Source of the DNA: Tenodera sinensis
Lineage: Eukaryota; Arthropoda; Insecta; Mantodea; Mantidae
Reading direction: 5' to 3'
DNA length: 64,000 nt
Assembly (NCBI GenBank): GCA_030765045.1
Contig: CM060966.1
Coordinates: forward strand, 65,611,421-65,675,420
The notes below the pieces were generated by a model. The model was not told the origin of the DNA. It searched no databases and saw only the letters and a list, made by a program, of their open reading frames with translations. This document shows, in pieces, positions 23,627-35,512 of this stretch (position 1 is its first letter; each line of letters starts with the position of its first letter). Made by a program: the position numbers and the translations under genes.

Positions 23627-25841
23627 TAGGGCTAGGAAGTTCATGCTTTTGCATGTTTTTTCATAGGGGTTAAAAATGTATGCTTTTACATTATGTGCAC
23701 GAATTATGGAATTTTCAGTTATTTGGGCATGATTTTATGGTGCATATAACTGCATATTTTCTTGATTTTTGATGAATGTATATTATTTCAATATTATAGC
23801 TCCTATATTGCATATTTTAATGACTCTTATGCTTTTTTATTATTTTCTTTTCCATCTGGATTATATTTTTCATATTGATAGTATTGCACATGATGATGCA
23901 ACTCACGAGGTGACGAGAACTAATGCTGAGTCATGTTATCATGCAGTGAATTCCCTGTTTCCATCTCTTCATTATATGTATGTGCGTAGAGAATAATCAG
24001 TGCGTTATCTGTGAGGTTTATATTAACAAATATAAAGTACAGGTCAACGTTTTGAGCAGCACGATTATAGCAACTCTTGCTTGCCCACCAGTAGCTCTGT
24101 CGTGGTCATCAAACGTAACAGTATTGTGAACTGGTTCCCACCAAGTTAAATTAGGCGTATAAAATGTTAAAAAGCTCTTCAAATGCCGAAAATAAAACCA
24201 ACTTCGAGTGCTGCATAAATTAATTTACAGAAAGAGTTTTCGGGTGATTTAATATCTGCAGATAATAGGGTACTGTTTTGTTGAGCGTGTGACAAAAATG
24301 TAGGGAGTGAGGAAAGATTTCAAATAGTTCAGCACATAAACACACCAAAACATAAGGAGAATTTAATCAGAAAACTCGCAAAGAACTTGTCCAAAAACAG
24401 TTAGTAGAGTGTTTAGGAAGTAGGGTTACTGAATTTTCCTATGACCTGTGCCAAGCATTTTTAGCTACTGATATTCCTTTGTTTAAAATTAATAATCTGA
24501 CATTTAAAAACTTTCTTGTCAAGTGCACTCGACAATATGTGCCTGGAGAAAGTACACTGCGTAAAAATTACGTAGGACATTGGTACAATAGCGTATTGTC
24601 AAATATACAAAAGTGAATTAGCGGATCAGTTTGTGTGGTTGTCTGTTGATGAAACCCCTGATTCTGAGCGCCGTTCTATTGCTAATATAATCGTGGGTGC
24701 TTTAAATAATGAACAAAAGACTACACCTTATCTTCTTAATGTGTGTGAATTGTGACAATGTAACTGTGACCCAGTTTGTGATGGACTCTTTGAAATTACT
24801 ATGGCCATGTGGAATCAAATACGACCGGTTACTTCTATTTGTTACTGACGCAGGTCCTTATATGGTAAAATCAGGACAACTCGGAAAGGTATCTTTCCTA
24901 ACTTATTTCATGTAACTTGTTTGGAACACGCTCTTCATCGCATTTCTGAGACAATACGTGATTATTTCCCATTGGAAATGTGTCCAGTACAAAGAGAATT
25001 TTTGTTAAATTTCCTAAAAGATTTAAGATGTTTAGATCAACCGCACCTAATATCCGACTTCCTCCTGCCCCACTGTTAACTCGATGGCGAACATGGGTCG
25101 ATGCAGTTTTATATTATGCTGAGCACATACAAATAGTCGAAGAGGTTGTTAATTCACTGGACTCGAAAGGTGCTTCATCAATAGAAGCTGTGCAAAATAT
25201 TCTGTCAGGCACTGGGTTAAAAGAGGATCTTAGTTTCATATCGGCCCATTTTTCTTTCTTACCAACAGCCACAACGGCATTGGAAGCTGTAGGATCTCCT
25301 TTGCATGGATCACTTACTGTCCTTGAAGAAACAATACAATGTGATCTAAGTTCAGTTCCTGGTAGCATAGGATAAAAAGTGAAAGAGAAAGTGAATTGTG
25401 TAATTTCAAAGAATTCTGGTTATGAACAGACGTGCGATATTCGAGACATCCTCGAAAGAAAGCCATCAGTCAGACCAAGAGACTTGACTCCTTCTGTGAA
25501 GCAGTTAACATCATTTAAATATCTTGTGACGTGGAGAGAAGTTTTTCACGTTACAAAAGTATTTTGCAACACAACAGACGATGTTTTACAGTTGAAAATT
25601 TGTGCAAAGTGTTGGTTGTGAACTGCAATTTAGCAGTTAATATTAGTAGCGGGACCACTTCTGCTTCAAGCTCTAAGCAATAAGGTTTTACTTATTTATC
25701 TTATACTAACTCGTCTTGTCTACTGCAAAGGGACATTGTTTTAATTCAATAGTGCATATCTCTTGGCATATTTTCAAGTTTTTAAGAGCATATTTGCATG
25801 CATATTTCAGTGATTTTTAGGGCATGAACTTACGAGCCCTA
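23627..25841 (+). mobile_element. hAT-1 DNA transposon, copy 3 (complete, 2215 bp)
   Basis: A complete element, opposite in orientation to copies 1 and 2. The ends are TAGGGCTAGGAAGTTCATGC and, inward from the right, TAGGGCTCGTAAGTTCATGC. It has the same AATATGC-rich subterminal regions and the same internal order as copy 2, and it inserted into the coding end of another hAT element. Confidence 0.93.
24184..25670 (+). pseudogene. hAT-1 transposase relic, copy 3
   Basis: It starts MPKIKPTSSA at 24184 but has stops within the first 40 residues: the first Cys pair is disrupted (FC-stop-AC) where copies 1 and 2 have CGAC. Later pieces are recognisable: the segment around TLRKNYVGHWYNSVLSNIQK (24556-24615), FVTDAGPYMVKSGQLGKVSF (24709-24915) and LTRWRTWVDAVLYYAEH (24980-25375), then the C-terminal part to about 25670. 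Comparison with the other copies gives the family order: BED finger, linker, RNase-H-like core, C-terminal region. It is not translatable as one protein. Confidence 0.8.
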
Positions 25842-26040
25842 TTGATCATAATGTACAACATGAAAAATGTAACTTGTGCTCAATATTATGACCGGATTAT
25901 CTGTAAAAAGGATTTCCTGAAAAGGGTCAAAGGAAATGAAAAGTATGTGATATAAATGTCGTTAACTGAATTCCCTCAGTTTTTTGACATCATCCCCCAG
26001 TTTTTTGATATCATGATATGGTAACCCTATTCTTAACGCA

Positions 26041-27372
26041 ACTAAACAAAAAAAAAAAAAAAAAAAATCTGATGTGTTGCACTCACATGACTTTCTCTAC
26101 TCTTGTACTAACCATTCTCACAAACTGTTATTCCTATATCTTCTTCGTGTTAGTTAAGATAAACAATTGTACAACTTATCTTATTGCTCATTTCCTTGTA
26201 GGTGCAAGGGGAATGTTAGAATACAGTAGGCTTTGTGCGATAGTCAAATCTTTTAAAGCTTTGAGATTCTGTTGTCTTTGCACACTTAACATATAAAAAA
26301 ATCTGATGTGTTGCACTCACATGACTTTCTCTACTCTTGTACTAACCATTCTTACAAACTCTTGTTCCTATATCTTCTTTCTTGTTACCTGAGACAAACA
26401 TTTGTACAAATTATCTTATTGTTTATTTCCTTGTTGGTGCAAAGGGAATGTTAGAATATAGTAGACTTTGTGCGATAGTCAAATGTTTGAGATTCTGTTG
26501 TCTTTGCACACTTGACATATAAAACTCTGATGTGTTGCACTCACATGACTTCCTCTACTTTTGTACTAACCATTCTTACAAACTCTTATTCCTATATCTT
26601 CTTCGTGTTAGTTAAAATAAACATTTGTACAAATTCCCTTATTGCTTATTTCCTTGTAGGTGCAAGGGGTATATTGGAATACAGTAGGCTTTGTGCGATA
26701 GTCAAGTCTTTTAAAGCTTTGAGATTCCGTTCTCGTTGCACACGTAACATATAAAAAAATGAACAACGATGTACCATCTCACGAAAGTTCTAAGTTTTCC
26801 GAAACTCACACACATAACAAGGAATATCTCCGAAATGGTTCACCCTACAAGAAAATTTATTGAGACATAAATTGTGTATTTTAGCAAGATCTACTTTTTT
26901 GTATAGTATAATTTGGTCTATCTCTAACGGTTTACCAGTTATGCAAAAGTCGTCCAGGGTAAATACGCCTACAGGGGCTATAGTCAGAAAATTCAAGATA
27001 TACATTTCATTTGTCATCAAAATATCTCAAACATATGACATTTTAATCAAAATCGTTAGCCATTTTCAAGAAAATAAAAATTTTCGAAAAATTTTCCATG
27101 TGAAGGGTAGTTTACGGTGGGGCTATTTTCTTCAAAATCTTCGTGTCGCATCTTTGAAAGACATTAAACTTAAATACCAACTTTTGTTTTTAACCGACCT
27201 TTCGTTTTTGAGTTATGCTGTCCACAGCCTGACACACAGACACACACACGGACCTTTTTTCTAAAAATGCTTTTTTTGGATTCAGGGGGCTTCAAAACAT
27301 ATATTTCCGGTGTAATCTCGACATCGAATTTTTGGGCGGAATACAATACTTCCCCTACTTACCAGTAGAGAA
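26041..27372 (+). repeat. Interspersed repeat family A: three M1 modules then one M2 module
   Basis: Module M1 (about 230 bases: TCTGATGTGTTGCACTCACA, ACTTTCTCTACTCTTGTAC, then TTTGCACACTTAACATATAAA) occurs at about 26067-26296, 26297-26520 and 26521-26757. Module M2 (about 600 bases) follows to 27372 and ends with CTTACCAGTAGAGAAAGT. Both modules share the word ACTTTCTCTACT or its complement. The short open frames are module artefacts. The block directly abuts the target duplication of the hAT element ending at 26029, through an A-rich run (26047-26067). Confidence 0.85.
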
Positions 27373-27947
27373 AGTAAAAATCAGATGCACTACCAACACC
27401 ACAATGGCTCCTGTTCTGTGGAGAATTGGCGCTTGCCTATGGCGTCACACACCGAGGAAAGATTAGCTGTAAGGCCTTGTTATTTAGGAGGCATTGTTTA
27501 CGGCCGGGGGAGTCGGCGCACTGTCCCCGTCACCTCCATCCTGCACTCCGTGGCCTTAGCTGCCGTTGGAGGACGCAGCAACCAGGCTATAAGGGTACCC
27601 TCTAAAGGGGAGACGCCCTAGGGATTTATTTATATAATACTATGATTATGATTACTGTATGAAATACAGTTCTAAACTTTCAATGGTCATGTTATCCTAC
27701 ATGTACGAGTATAAAATGCAAAGCGTAAAAACGGTAACGGCAGTAATTCTTTTTTTTTTTTTTCCTTAAAAAGATTTTCAATAATGTCCAACATACCTAA
27801 GAAGCTATAGAAAACACTTTGATGTATAGAAACATAATCAATTCTTTCGATCTGTTGAAATTGTGGAGTCAAGGCATTACGGTAACATTAATAACGAGCT
27901 AGCCACAGCACCAGTGTGGAGGCCACATCACACTTTTTCTGTTCTCT
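27373..27947. other. GC-rich unassigned segment, then AT-rich spacer
   Basis: 27385-27620 is clearly more GC-rich than its surroundings and contains an 80-residue open frame (27385-27621) without a recognisable motif. It may be an old fragment of an unrecognised element. Beyond 27620 nothing is seen apart from a T run at 27750. Confidence 0.4.
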
Positions 27948-28012
27948 GCAGCAGCAGCAGCAGCAGCAGCAGCGGCGGCGGCGGCGGCGGCAGCAGCAGC
28001 AGTAGTAGTAAC

Positions 28013-28105
<93 letters not shown>
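27948..28105. repeat. Compound (CAG)n-(CGG)n-(CAG)n-(TAG)n-(ATT)n microsatellite
   Basis: Consecutive trinucleotide blocks: CAG/AGC units from 27948, about six CGG units, CAG units, three TAG units, then a long ATT array to about 28105. Confidence 0.95.
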
Positions 28106-28110
<5 letters not shown>

Positions 28111-28339
28111 ATTAATTATTAATTACTATTACAACTTGTTATTCATTTTACTTCCACACTGTAAGGGTTACCCATGAGTATACAAAATGCAACAGTAGTT
28201 AAAGAATGTGACATCATAATAATATAGTTATGTTAGATAAACATAAAATAAAATAATGTAAGCAACAGAACAGAGCTGGAACAATACAACTATAAATAAA
28301 ATAATAATATTGCCAGTTTAAAGTCATATATGTAAATGA

Positions 28340-28770
28340 TTTCTCAACATATAAATGGAGTTTTTAATGGATGTGAAAGCTGTAGTGTTTAGAAGTGCAC
28401 TGGTAAGACGGAAATGCTCTCTAAAAGTATGGAACAATTTTCGAAAAGAGATTGTTTTGGATTATTATATACAGAAATCTACGTATGTCTGCATTTTCTT
28501 CAACACTGAGCTTGAAACGGCAGCAAAACGGCATTCTAAATCTAACATTAGTACATCTGTATATGTAACAATCCACACATTCTTTTGTTTGACAACTGAC
28601 TCCCTACTTTATGTTTCACAAGATTTACAGTTGAAAAAACTCGTTTCGCTGTAGCATTAGAATGTGGAAGACTCAAAAGGCACCAGATAAATTTGGACAA
28701 AAGGGAGAAAACCTGTTTTGAATCGACATATTTCTTTTTCTTTACTTGGTTCCAAAATTCTTGCACTGTA
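28340..28770 (-). pseudogene. hAT transposase C-terminal fragment (dimerisation domain)
   Basis: The frame 28766-28548 on the minus strand reads KYVDSKQVFSLLSKFIWCLL, SLPHSNATAKRVFSTVNLVK and SQLSNKRMCGLLHIQM, the typical SNA-x-ER-x-FS hAT dimerisation motif with Lys instead of Glu (AKRVFS). After a stop, shifted frames continue toward 28340 with CCRFKLSVEENADI-type residues. No element ends were found. It differs from both hAT families at 22.7-26 kb. Confidence 0.72.
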
Positions 28771-29996
28771 GCGTTACTGCCACATACAATGTGTGTGGCA
28801 CCGCGGCCTTCACTCTGTATCTATTCGTTCAACTCGTATCTATCTGGTGTCACCAAATTAGGAAAGCAAGAAACCACTCGTGCTTGGGTTTTAGCCGGTT
28901 TTAATACTTCTAACAATGTAAGAAGAGATTACTTAATTTAAAAAAGCTTAGTTCTGCCGAACCCAGTCAATGTAAATATGAACACAGAATAATTTTAAAA
29001 TGTGCGCGTTTGATGGTTTGTTAAGAGATATTTGAACTTTGGCAGGAAAATACATTTTCCACTCGAAGAATCATTTCATTTCACCCTTCATCCTGTTAGA
29101 TTTCTTTCAGAATTGTAACCGTCGACGAGCGTCGCGGTAGCAGGGCAACAAATGTGCTCTGGAAATCTCGTCTCCTGAATTGGAAGGCTGTTTTCCGGGA
29201 CCCCATGGGATCGTACAAGCCCGAGACGGGAGGGAACCGGTTTACTAGTCGCGCGCTCCCATTAGGAGTACGAACCCGAAGGCATAGGAAAGGAACCGAG
29301 TTGAGCCAGCCTCCGCCAGGGTGCTTCTAACTGGGAAAATATAGGCACCCTCTGCTGACGTGACAACGTTCCGGCATCCCTTCGAATCTATTCGCCTCAT
29401 GCATCTTGCCAGGAGATGCCCCGTCAGGGGCACAGACACAAAAGATCACCCTTTCGTTGAGGTGTTAAGTCCCCCTCCACGAGTTGTCATTAAGTCAAAG
29501 GAAGTTCGCAATGCAGACACATAGCTTTCACATAACGACATCGAGGTTCTTCACTTTACATTGCTTATTTAGACGTTAAAATAAGGCAAACCAAGCTGAA
29601 TGAACTCCACATGCAGTTTATATGATTACAGTTTATTACTTCAGTTGACTGCAGTTTAACTTCGAAAAAAGAATGGGCGAAGTAAAGAATAAGGGGATCA
29701 TGATGTTCTTAAAAGCGCTCGCTGTAAATATATATGAAACAATAGATACTGAAAAACAACCTTGACGGGTATGGCCTATTCAGAATTTTAAACAGAAGCA
29801 CAAGCAGCAGAATGAACTGTGGTTTTTATTTAATGGACACCGGTATTATTTATGACGCAATTGATAGCAGAAAATCACATTAACATTGGCGTTTTAACTT
29901 GAAGCTGACACTTAAGATAAGACTAAACGCACAACAGCTGCAAATCCTGGGGTTCAAGCGACAACTTGAAGTTACAATTAATGGCGCTTTCTTTAC
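28771..29996. other. No gene recognised; GC-rich patch at 29100-29480
   Basis: The patch around 29100-29480 is more GC-rich than its neighbours and contains AATTGGAAGGCTGTTTTCC and CCGTCAGGGGCAC. It does not encode anything I recognise and may be part of an old repeat. The rest is AT-rich. Confidence 0.4.
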
Positions 29997-30092
29997 GTAC
30001 TCGCAAATATTACTTGGCAAAGCGTTGTGACGTATTGGCCTTGGCTCGGGAACACTACGATCGCTTCATAAGTTGTTTATTAGAACAGCGAC
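29997..30092 (+). repeat. Direct repeat (left) bracketing the GC-rich LINE
   Basis: This stretch (ACTTGGCAAAGCGTTGTGAC, then ACACTACGATCGCTTCATAA) is about 75 percent identical by eye to 35513-35600 (ACTTGGCAAAGCGACGAGGC, then GCACTACGGTCACTTATC), in the same orientation 5.5 kb away. Confidence 0.65.
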
Positions 30093-30471
30093 ATCATCAT
30101 TCGCTCAGGGACTTGCGTTGGATGCATTGGATGCACACGTGTTTCATGGTACTTGGTGATTGGAGGAAAGAAGTTTCCAGTGCATCTCGCCAGGGAGCAG
30201 CAGGAGGTCTTCCGCAGCGACCGTGGTGGAGCGATACGACCAAGCCAGGCAGCAGCACAGAAACCACGTGTACCCTATAAGAGGCTTGGTAAGTAAGTTT
30301 TAGGGTACACCCAACGCCGATTGTGCTTTCTTGGAGGGGGTGTGAGCCGGTGAGGTCAAGCATCGAGAACAGGTAAACCCCAGACTTTAAACTGACTGAC
30401 AGACCACGAGACAGCGGGTCCGTAGGGCCAAAGCCAAGGGTCAGGACTTTGGTCCAGTACCCGGAGCCGAT

Positions 30472-31400
30472 ATGGCTCCTACAGGCGTCCCCTCTAAGCA
30501 GGGGATCCGGTCCTCTGCGGACAGCCGGATGGCAACCGCAAAGACACCCGACCAAGACCGGCAACTTCCTGGGACTAGTTTCCAACTTACACCACCTGAA
30601 TTGGCAGAACCCGCGGCCAAGAGATACAAGGGTTCTAAGAGGAAGGCCATGGCCCCTCAACGTGTACCACCATCAACATCTGGAACCAACAATCCACACC
30701 TCCCGCTGTCTGAGACAGAATCCGAGGAGGACGATACCGCGCAAGACGACGGCTTCACCGTCTTTGAGCGGAGAAGAAAGCGAAAAAACTTCGCAAAGCT
30801 CGCTGCATCCCAAACAAGGGGGCGACCAACCACCCCTAACCAAGAGGGGCACAAAGATTCCGCCCATAATAGCGGATTCTTTCCAAAATCATATCCAGAT
30901 CATGGAGCTCTTAGCGGCCACATTGGTCAAGTACGAGGCACAAAGGAAGCCAAGAAAGGTTCATATTCGAACCTATACGCCCGAGGACTTTGAGAGGGCG
31001 AAACAAATATTGAGGGAGCATAAGATACATTCCTTCCCCTACTCTCTACAGCGTCCCAACGTAGAAAGGCGCATCATAGGGATCTCTCTTCTGAGTGTAC
31101 ACCAGAGGAAATAAGAGGCCCTGCAGGAAGAATATGGCATTGTAATCTCAGCTGCAGAGCTGTGCGCACCTTGTTCAACACTATGGTCAAGGTGGAGCGT
31201 TTCTATGGGCAAGATGGACCAGCCCAATGCCGCAGGTGCATGGGGTTCCACCATTCCAGCCAGGCGTGTGAGAGAAAGCTCGCATGCCTACGCTCTGCGG
31301 GGAACACCTCGTTGCAGACTGCGACAAAGGCACAGACCAAAAAGAGTGTGCCAACTGCCACAAACCCCATATAAGTGTTTACAAGGGGTGTGAAGTGCGG
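30472..31400 (+). pseudogene. LINE ORF1 (gag-like, zinc knuckles), frameshifted
   Basis: From ATG at 30472 (MAPTGVPSKQ) the frame holds a low-complexity N-terminus, an acidic run ETESEEDD and DGFTVFERRRKRK. It shifts near 30860 into a frame with LLAATLVKYEAQRKPRKVHI and YTPEDFERAKQILREHKIHS, a typical Jockey gag RNA-binding region. It shifts again before GPAQCRRCMGFHHSSQACER (first knuckle, C-x2-C-x4-H-x4-C) and CANCHKPHISVYKGC (another knuckle, C-x2-C-x3-H-x6-C). These proteins bind element RNA. ORF1 is followed by a Pro/Ala/Glu-rich stretch to about 31936. Confidence 0.75.
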
Positions 31401-32039
31401 CAAAAAATTATCGACAGTCGCCCCGTCCTGGAAATGTGGCACCAGTCCGCACAGGGGTGAGCTTTATCGCCGCCCTTAGCGAGGCTGAAAACATTGTGCA
31501 ACAGGCTGAAGCCGCACAAACTGGGCCAGCACAGGTAGAAACTGTGCAAACTGCACCAGTCACTAGCGTGGAAGGGAGAGTAGCAGCACCACCACGCCCC
31601 TCTCGCGGAAAGAGAGAAAGAACGGCTGAAAGACAGCGGCCAGCTCCAGTGGAGCGAGAGGCCGCGTCTAGTGCAGAACCTCAAACTGCCGAGGTACCTA
31701 CCTCGGCTCCAGCCCAAACCATAAATGTCCAAAAGGCACGCACCACTCTGAAGGCCCCATTGGCCCCACACGGAGGTGCTATATCCTCGGCAGACCTCGA
31801 GGAATTTAGGACCCTGTCCAACTGGTTCGGGGACATGATACGTCGGACACTTCCCTTACTGCGGAGGTGTATGCAGCAACTAACGGACGACAACGTTGAC
31901 GTCCTAATAAACACCAAGTCCTGCTTCAAACTTTAGAGCAGCTGTTCCCCAAATCCTCCCCGTAATGGCCTACCGAATTGTGCGTACGCGCTGCGTTCTA
32001 GAATGACAATGGCGTAAGGGAACAACTCCCAGGCATTCT

Positions 32040-34564
32040 AGAGTTTGTACAATCCTATGGGATCGACATCCTCATGGTTACCGAAACCCACCTGCATGCT
32101 GGTATAAACTTCTCGCTGCCAAGTTACGTCGCCCTTCGGTCTGATCGGGTCGGCTGGTGCAGCTATCTTCATCAAACACAACATCACTCATACACCTTTT
32201 CCTCTTCCTGCCCTTCACGAAGTGGAGGCTACTGCCATTAGGCTTGCCATTGGCGGTATGGACATGTTGTTGATTGTGGCTTACGACCCACCTGATCATC
32301 GCTTCTACGAAGCAGATTATACCACTCCCCTTAACCTACACCCAGTAGTCTGCATCGCTGGAGACCTTAACGCGAAGCGTGGGTTCTGGTACTGCCGCAC
32401 TAGCAACCAGAAGGGGCCTCATCAGCGGAGACCTAAGCCTCGTCGCGCACGGGCCGAGAGGTCCAACATTCCATCCGGCCCGCGGCAGGCCTGACGTCTT
32501 AGATATCATGATCACCAAAAACATGTCATTGCACTTAAACCTCTCGGCAGTTAATGAGCTGGATTCCGACCACGACCCCGTCGTGGTGGATTCTACAGTA
32601 GCCATGCCAGCTCTGTTAAACTCAGACTGGACACATGAGACCAACTGGGATGCAGCAGTCCTAGAACTCAACCGATCCGTCGACCCTCGACCACGCATCG
32701 ATGACCTCGAAGCGTTGGAAACGGTGGCGACGGATTTTTCCCACCAGATCCTAAATGCGGTACGCGCACACACTCACCGCATTCCCACCAACACCCCTGT
32801 CCAGAGAACCTTTCCTATAGAACTCCGGCAGTTGCTAAAAGCCAAGGCAACTGTTCGGAAGCTATGGCAGCGCTTCCGCCATCCCAGGATAGGAGCAGTA
32901 TACCAGAGATTCAAAACCCTGGCAAGGCGACTGCTCCGTGCGCATAGAACAACAGCCTGGGAAAACACTCTTCAGAATGTAAACCTTCAAGAAAAGAAAC
33001 CATGGCGAATTTTAAGGGCCTTGAGGAAGGACAAGACCCAATACCAGCATCCCTTGCATGACACTCGTGGGCGGCTCACGCTCGAGCCAGACGAGAATGC
33101 CACTGTGTTTGCGGACCACCTTGAGGTACCGTTCGAACCCCGAGAGGACGCACAAGACGAAGGTTTTACGGAACTTGTGGAAGCGACCGTGGATTACCTC
33201 TATGAGGAACCACGGCAGCTACACGAGGAGATACAAGTTCCTATAATCACCCCGAAAGCGATGATCTCCGAAATTCAAAGTCTAAACCCAAATAAATTCC
33301 CTGGACATGACGGCGTCACGGCGCTCATGCTCCAGCGCCTACCCAAAAAGGCTGTCGTCCGCTTGACCCGGATTTTCAATGCATGCCTACGTCTCCGACA
33401 CTTTCCAGCATATTGGAAGGAGGCGAGGGTTTTGTGTATCTTGAAACCCGGCAAGAACCCAGCCTTTCCTAACAATTACCGCTCCATCAGCATTCTCCCA
33501 ACCGTCTCAAAAGTTTTTGAGCGATTGCGCCTCGCCTGCCTAACGCCTCGCCTGCCTAACGCCTCTTTTTGAAGATAGGCAACTCCTACCGGATCACCAA
33601 TTTGGTTTTCGTCGGGGTCACTCCACGACCATGCAGTTGCTGCGTGTGGCCGAGAAGGTTGCCCTGGGTTTCCAGGAAAACTTCAAGACCATAGCAGTTC
33701 TGCTGGACGTGGAAAAGGCATTCGTCACAACTTGGCAGCAAGGCCTACTGTACAAACTAAAGCAAGCAAACATGCCTCCCACATATCTCACACTGATTAG
33801 CAGCTTCCTTCAGCACCGCACTTTCAGAATGAAAGTGAAAGGAAGACTGTCCACACTAAGAGATATAGCGGCAGAAGTCCCAGAGGGCAGTGTACTCTCC
33901 CCGCTACTCTTCGCAGCATAAATGTCCGACTTCCCCACGGAACGGCACACTGCGACATACCAGTATGCGGACGACGTCCTCATCATGGCACAAAACAAGA
34001 ATGTGAGATATTGCCTCCCTCCCCTTCAACGACAACTCGACGCCGTCGGCCGTTGGAGTGAGAAGTGGAGAATGGCTATTGGTCCGGGGAAAAACTCCGC
34101 ACTCCTCCTTGGTAAGGTTCACCATTGGCGGCCGGAACGGTCACCGGCTCAGGCGGAGAAATATCCCATGAGTAACCTCCGCCAAATACTTAGGCGTTCT
34201 CCTCGACCGCGGGCTAACATACACTCCACACGTCCGCGCAAAGGCCGGACTCGATCACGCTGCACTCAGACAGCTCTACCCTATCCTCCGATCCACCATG
34301 CCCACTTACCTAAAACTACGCATTTACCGAGCAATCATCCCGCCATTGATCTTGTATGGCTGCGAAGCCTGGGGATCAGCGGCACCCTCCACCATACGCA
34401 AACTGCACACAGTGCAGAATAGGGAGTTAAGAACAATATATGATACCGGGCGTAGATTCCCGTCTTACATCCTTCACAACTACTCCGGACTACCCTACAT
34501 CATGGACTTGGTGAGGGAGCGATCCCGAACCATGCACACCAAACTGAGTTCGCACACCAACTAA
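32040..34564 (+). pseudogene. LINE ORF2 (AP-like endonuclease and reverse transcriptase), frameshifted
   Basis: Endonuclease motifs: GIDILMVTETHLHAG (32058-32105), HPVVCIAGDLNAKRGFW (32340-32400) and NELDSDHDPVVVD (32550-32590). Reverse transcriptase motifs in the main frame 32379-33572: NPNKFPGHDGVTALMLQRLP and FPNNYRSISILPTVSKVFER. After an internal duplication or shift near 33535 come QFGFRRGHSTTMQLLRVAEK, VLLDVEKAF (33700), a mutated PEGSVLSPLLFAA (33880) and QYADDVLIMAQ (33961-33993). The C-terminal part to 34564 includes YRAIIPPLILYGCEAWGSAA. Target-primed reverse transcription is the family function; this copy is dead. Confidence 0.82.
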
Positions 34565-34640
34565 CTGGTACAGGCACTAGGTCAATACGACCACAGAGCA
34601 CCCCGTAGAAGGAAAAGTTACCGCCTACCTAAGGACGCCC

Positions 34641-35512
34641 TTGGGTAACGGTAATGCCTATGCCATCATCTATCACATACTTACCCCAACACCTATTCCT
34701 GCCCCCTTCCTGCATCCAAACTTAGGTATGCAGGAAGAAACCATTGCCCACAGACACAAAAGTTTGAAAAAATTGGACCACCTTCTGTACTGCACAGATT
34801 AAGTCGCAATAAGCGGCTAGGTGCTGTGCAGATAAACAAACCGTACAGGAGAACCTGTACGACCTGTTCTCGAATGCTGGAATAGAACATCGAAATAATA
34901 GTAACGTGGTGGATAGTCTATGATAAAACACAAATAGATGATCTATCGCGCCTGCAGATATATGGTACGTTGCTGTGATGATGGTATGATTGTATCTGAA
35001 CAGAGTGCACATGCCCTGTCTCACCTTGTTTATGCGATAAGCTCACGTGAACAGCTGGGAAGTTTCACATTCTTTCCTATACGCTTCATGACTTTGCCAG
35101 GTAGTACAATTAATGCAAGTGGTGATTCAAGACACAGCCTATTTGTGCATACGACAGACGGTAACATATTGAACAGTGACTATCAATAAACTCAGCTGCA
35201 TGTTGGAAATATCAACTTGTGTAAACCGCACTGTAACACGACTATACATGTACATAGTATATAACTGTAATTTCAGTGGAGCATTTCTCTACAAGTGAAC
35301 ACCCGAGCAATTAGTATAGCAAGTACGGGGGCCGAAGGTAACGTCCGGGCATCAACGTTCACAATCAAAACTGAACTGGAATGCAGAGGGACTGGATAAT
35401 TAAAAGCTTAAAAATGCCTACAATGCCATTGTATCATGAAATGCAGTATAACATTTACAAGAAGAGTGTCTAATAGGTATGTCTAAATATTCTTATATTT
35501 TTGTGCGTTACT
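34641..35512. other. No feature recognised
   Basis: The short open frames (34722-35024, 34938-35189) lack motifs. The stretch may include LINE 3'-UTR remnants up to about 34900. Confidence 0.4.

Larger units (their letters stand above)
23619..25849. repeat. Target-site duplication TTGATCAT of hAT-1 copy 3
   Basis: TTGATCAT lies at 23619-23626 and 25842-25849, directly outside the TAGGGCT ends. In the outer gene these bases are codons for Leu-Ile plus two bases of the next codon. Confidence 0.93.
23322..25955 (+). pseudogene. hAT transposase C-terminal dimerisation region, split by hAT-1 copy 3
   Basis: The frame 23322-23626 encodes WYEYMHNNDECIELWKVVQY, then FAIPAHNAAVERIFSLLNVQ and WTDDQNKLTAENVKLMLI, the hallmark hAT dimerisation motif. 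The nested hAT-1 begins at 23627. If it and one duplicate octamer are removed, the frame continues without a shift from 25850 through residues including NVTCAQYYDRIICKKDFLK to a stop at 25953-25955. Such a Lys-rich tail is typical of the end of this transposase group. The dimerisation domain mediates multimer formation; the upstream catalytic domain is absent here. Confidence 0.85.
22681..26029 (+). mobile_element. hAT element with TAGGGTTACCA ends, interrupted by hAT-1 copy 3
   Basis: The left end is TAGGGTTACCAGATCACCCG and the right end, read inward, is TAGGGTTACCATATCATGAT, with a perfect 8-bp duplication. The left subterminal region repeats ACCCGTTTTT several times (22697-22785). Without the nested copy it would be about 1.1 kb, too short for a full hAT transposase (usually 600 or more residues), so it is an internally deleted derivative that kept only the C-terminal coding end. 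An A run lies at 23145-23175. Confidence 0.88.
22673..26037. repeat. Target-site duplication TTCTTAAC of the outer hAT element
   Basis: TTCTTAAC occurs at 22673-22680 and 26030-26037, immediately outside ends that begin TAGGGTTACCA on both sides when read inward. Confidence 0.93.
30290..34640 (+). mobile_element. Jockey-like non-LTR retrotransposon, degenerate copy
   Basis: A GC-rich block with 5'-UTR-like sequence (30290-30470), a gag-like ORF1, an endonuclease, a reverse transcriptase and a C-terminal region in the order expected for Jockey-clade LINEs. The high GC content contrasts with the flanks. Frameshifts break every domain. No poly-A tail or target duplication was found, and the 3' boundary is uncertain. 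Confidence 0.8.

Noticed and set aside
30097..30660. 187-residue minus-strand frame in the LINE 5' region
   Set aside because: A GC-rich shadow opposite ORF1 and the 5' UTR, with no family motif.
32379..33572. 397-residue open frame as an intact reverse transcriptase gene
   Set aside because: It lacks the endonuclease start and the YADD part, which lie in other frames. It is one segment of a broken LINE ORF2.
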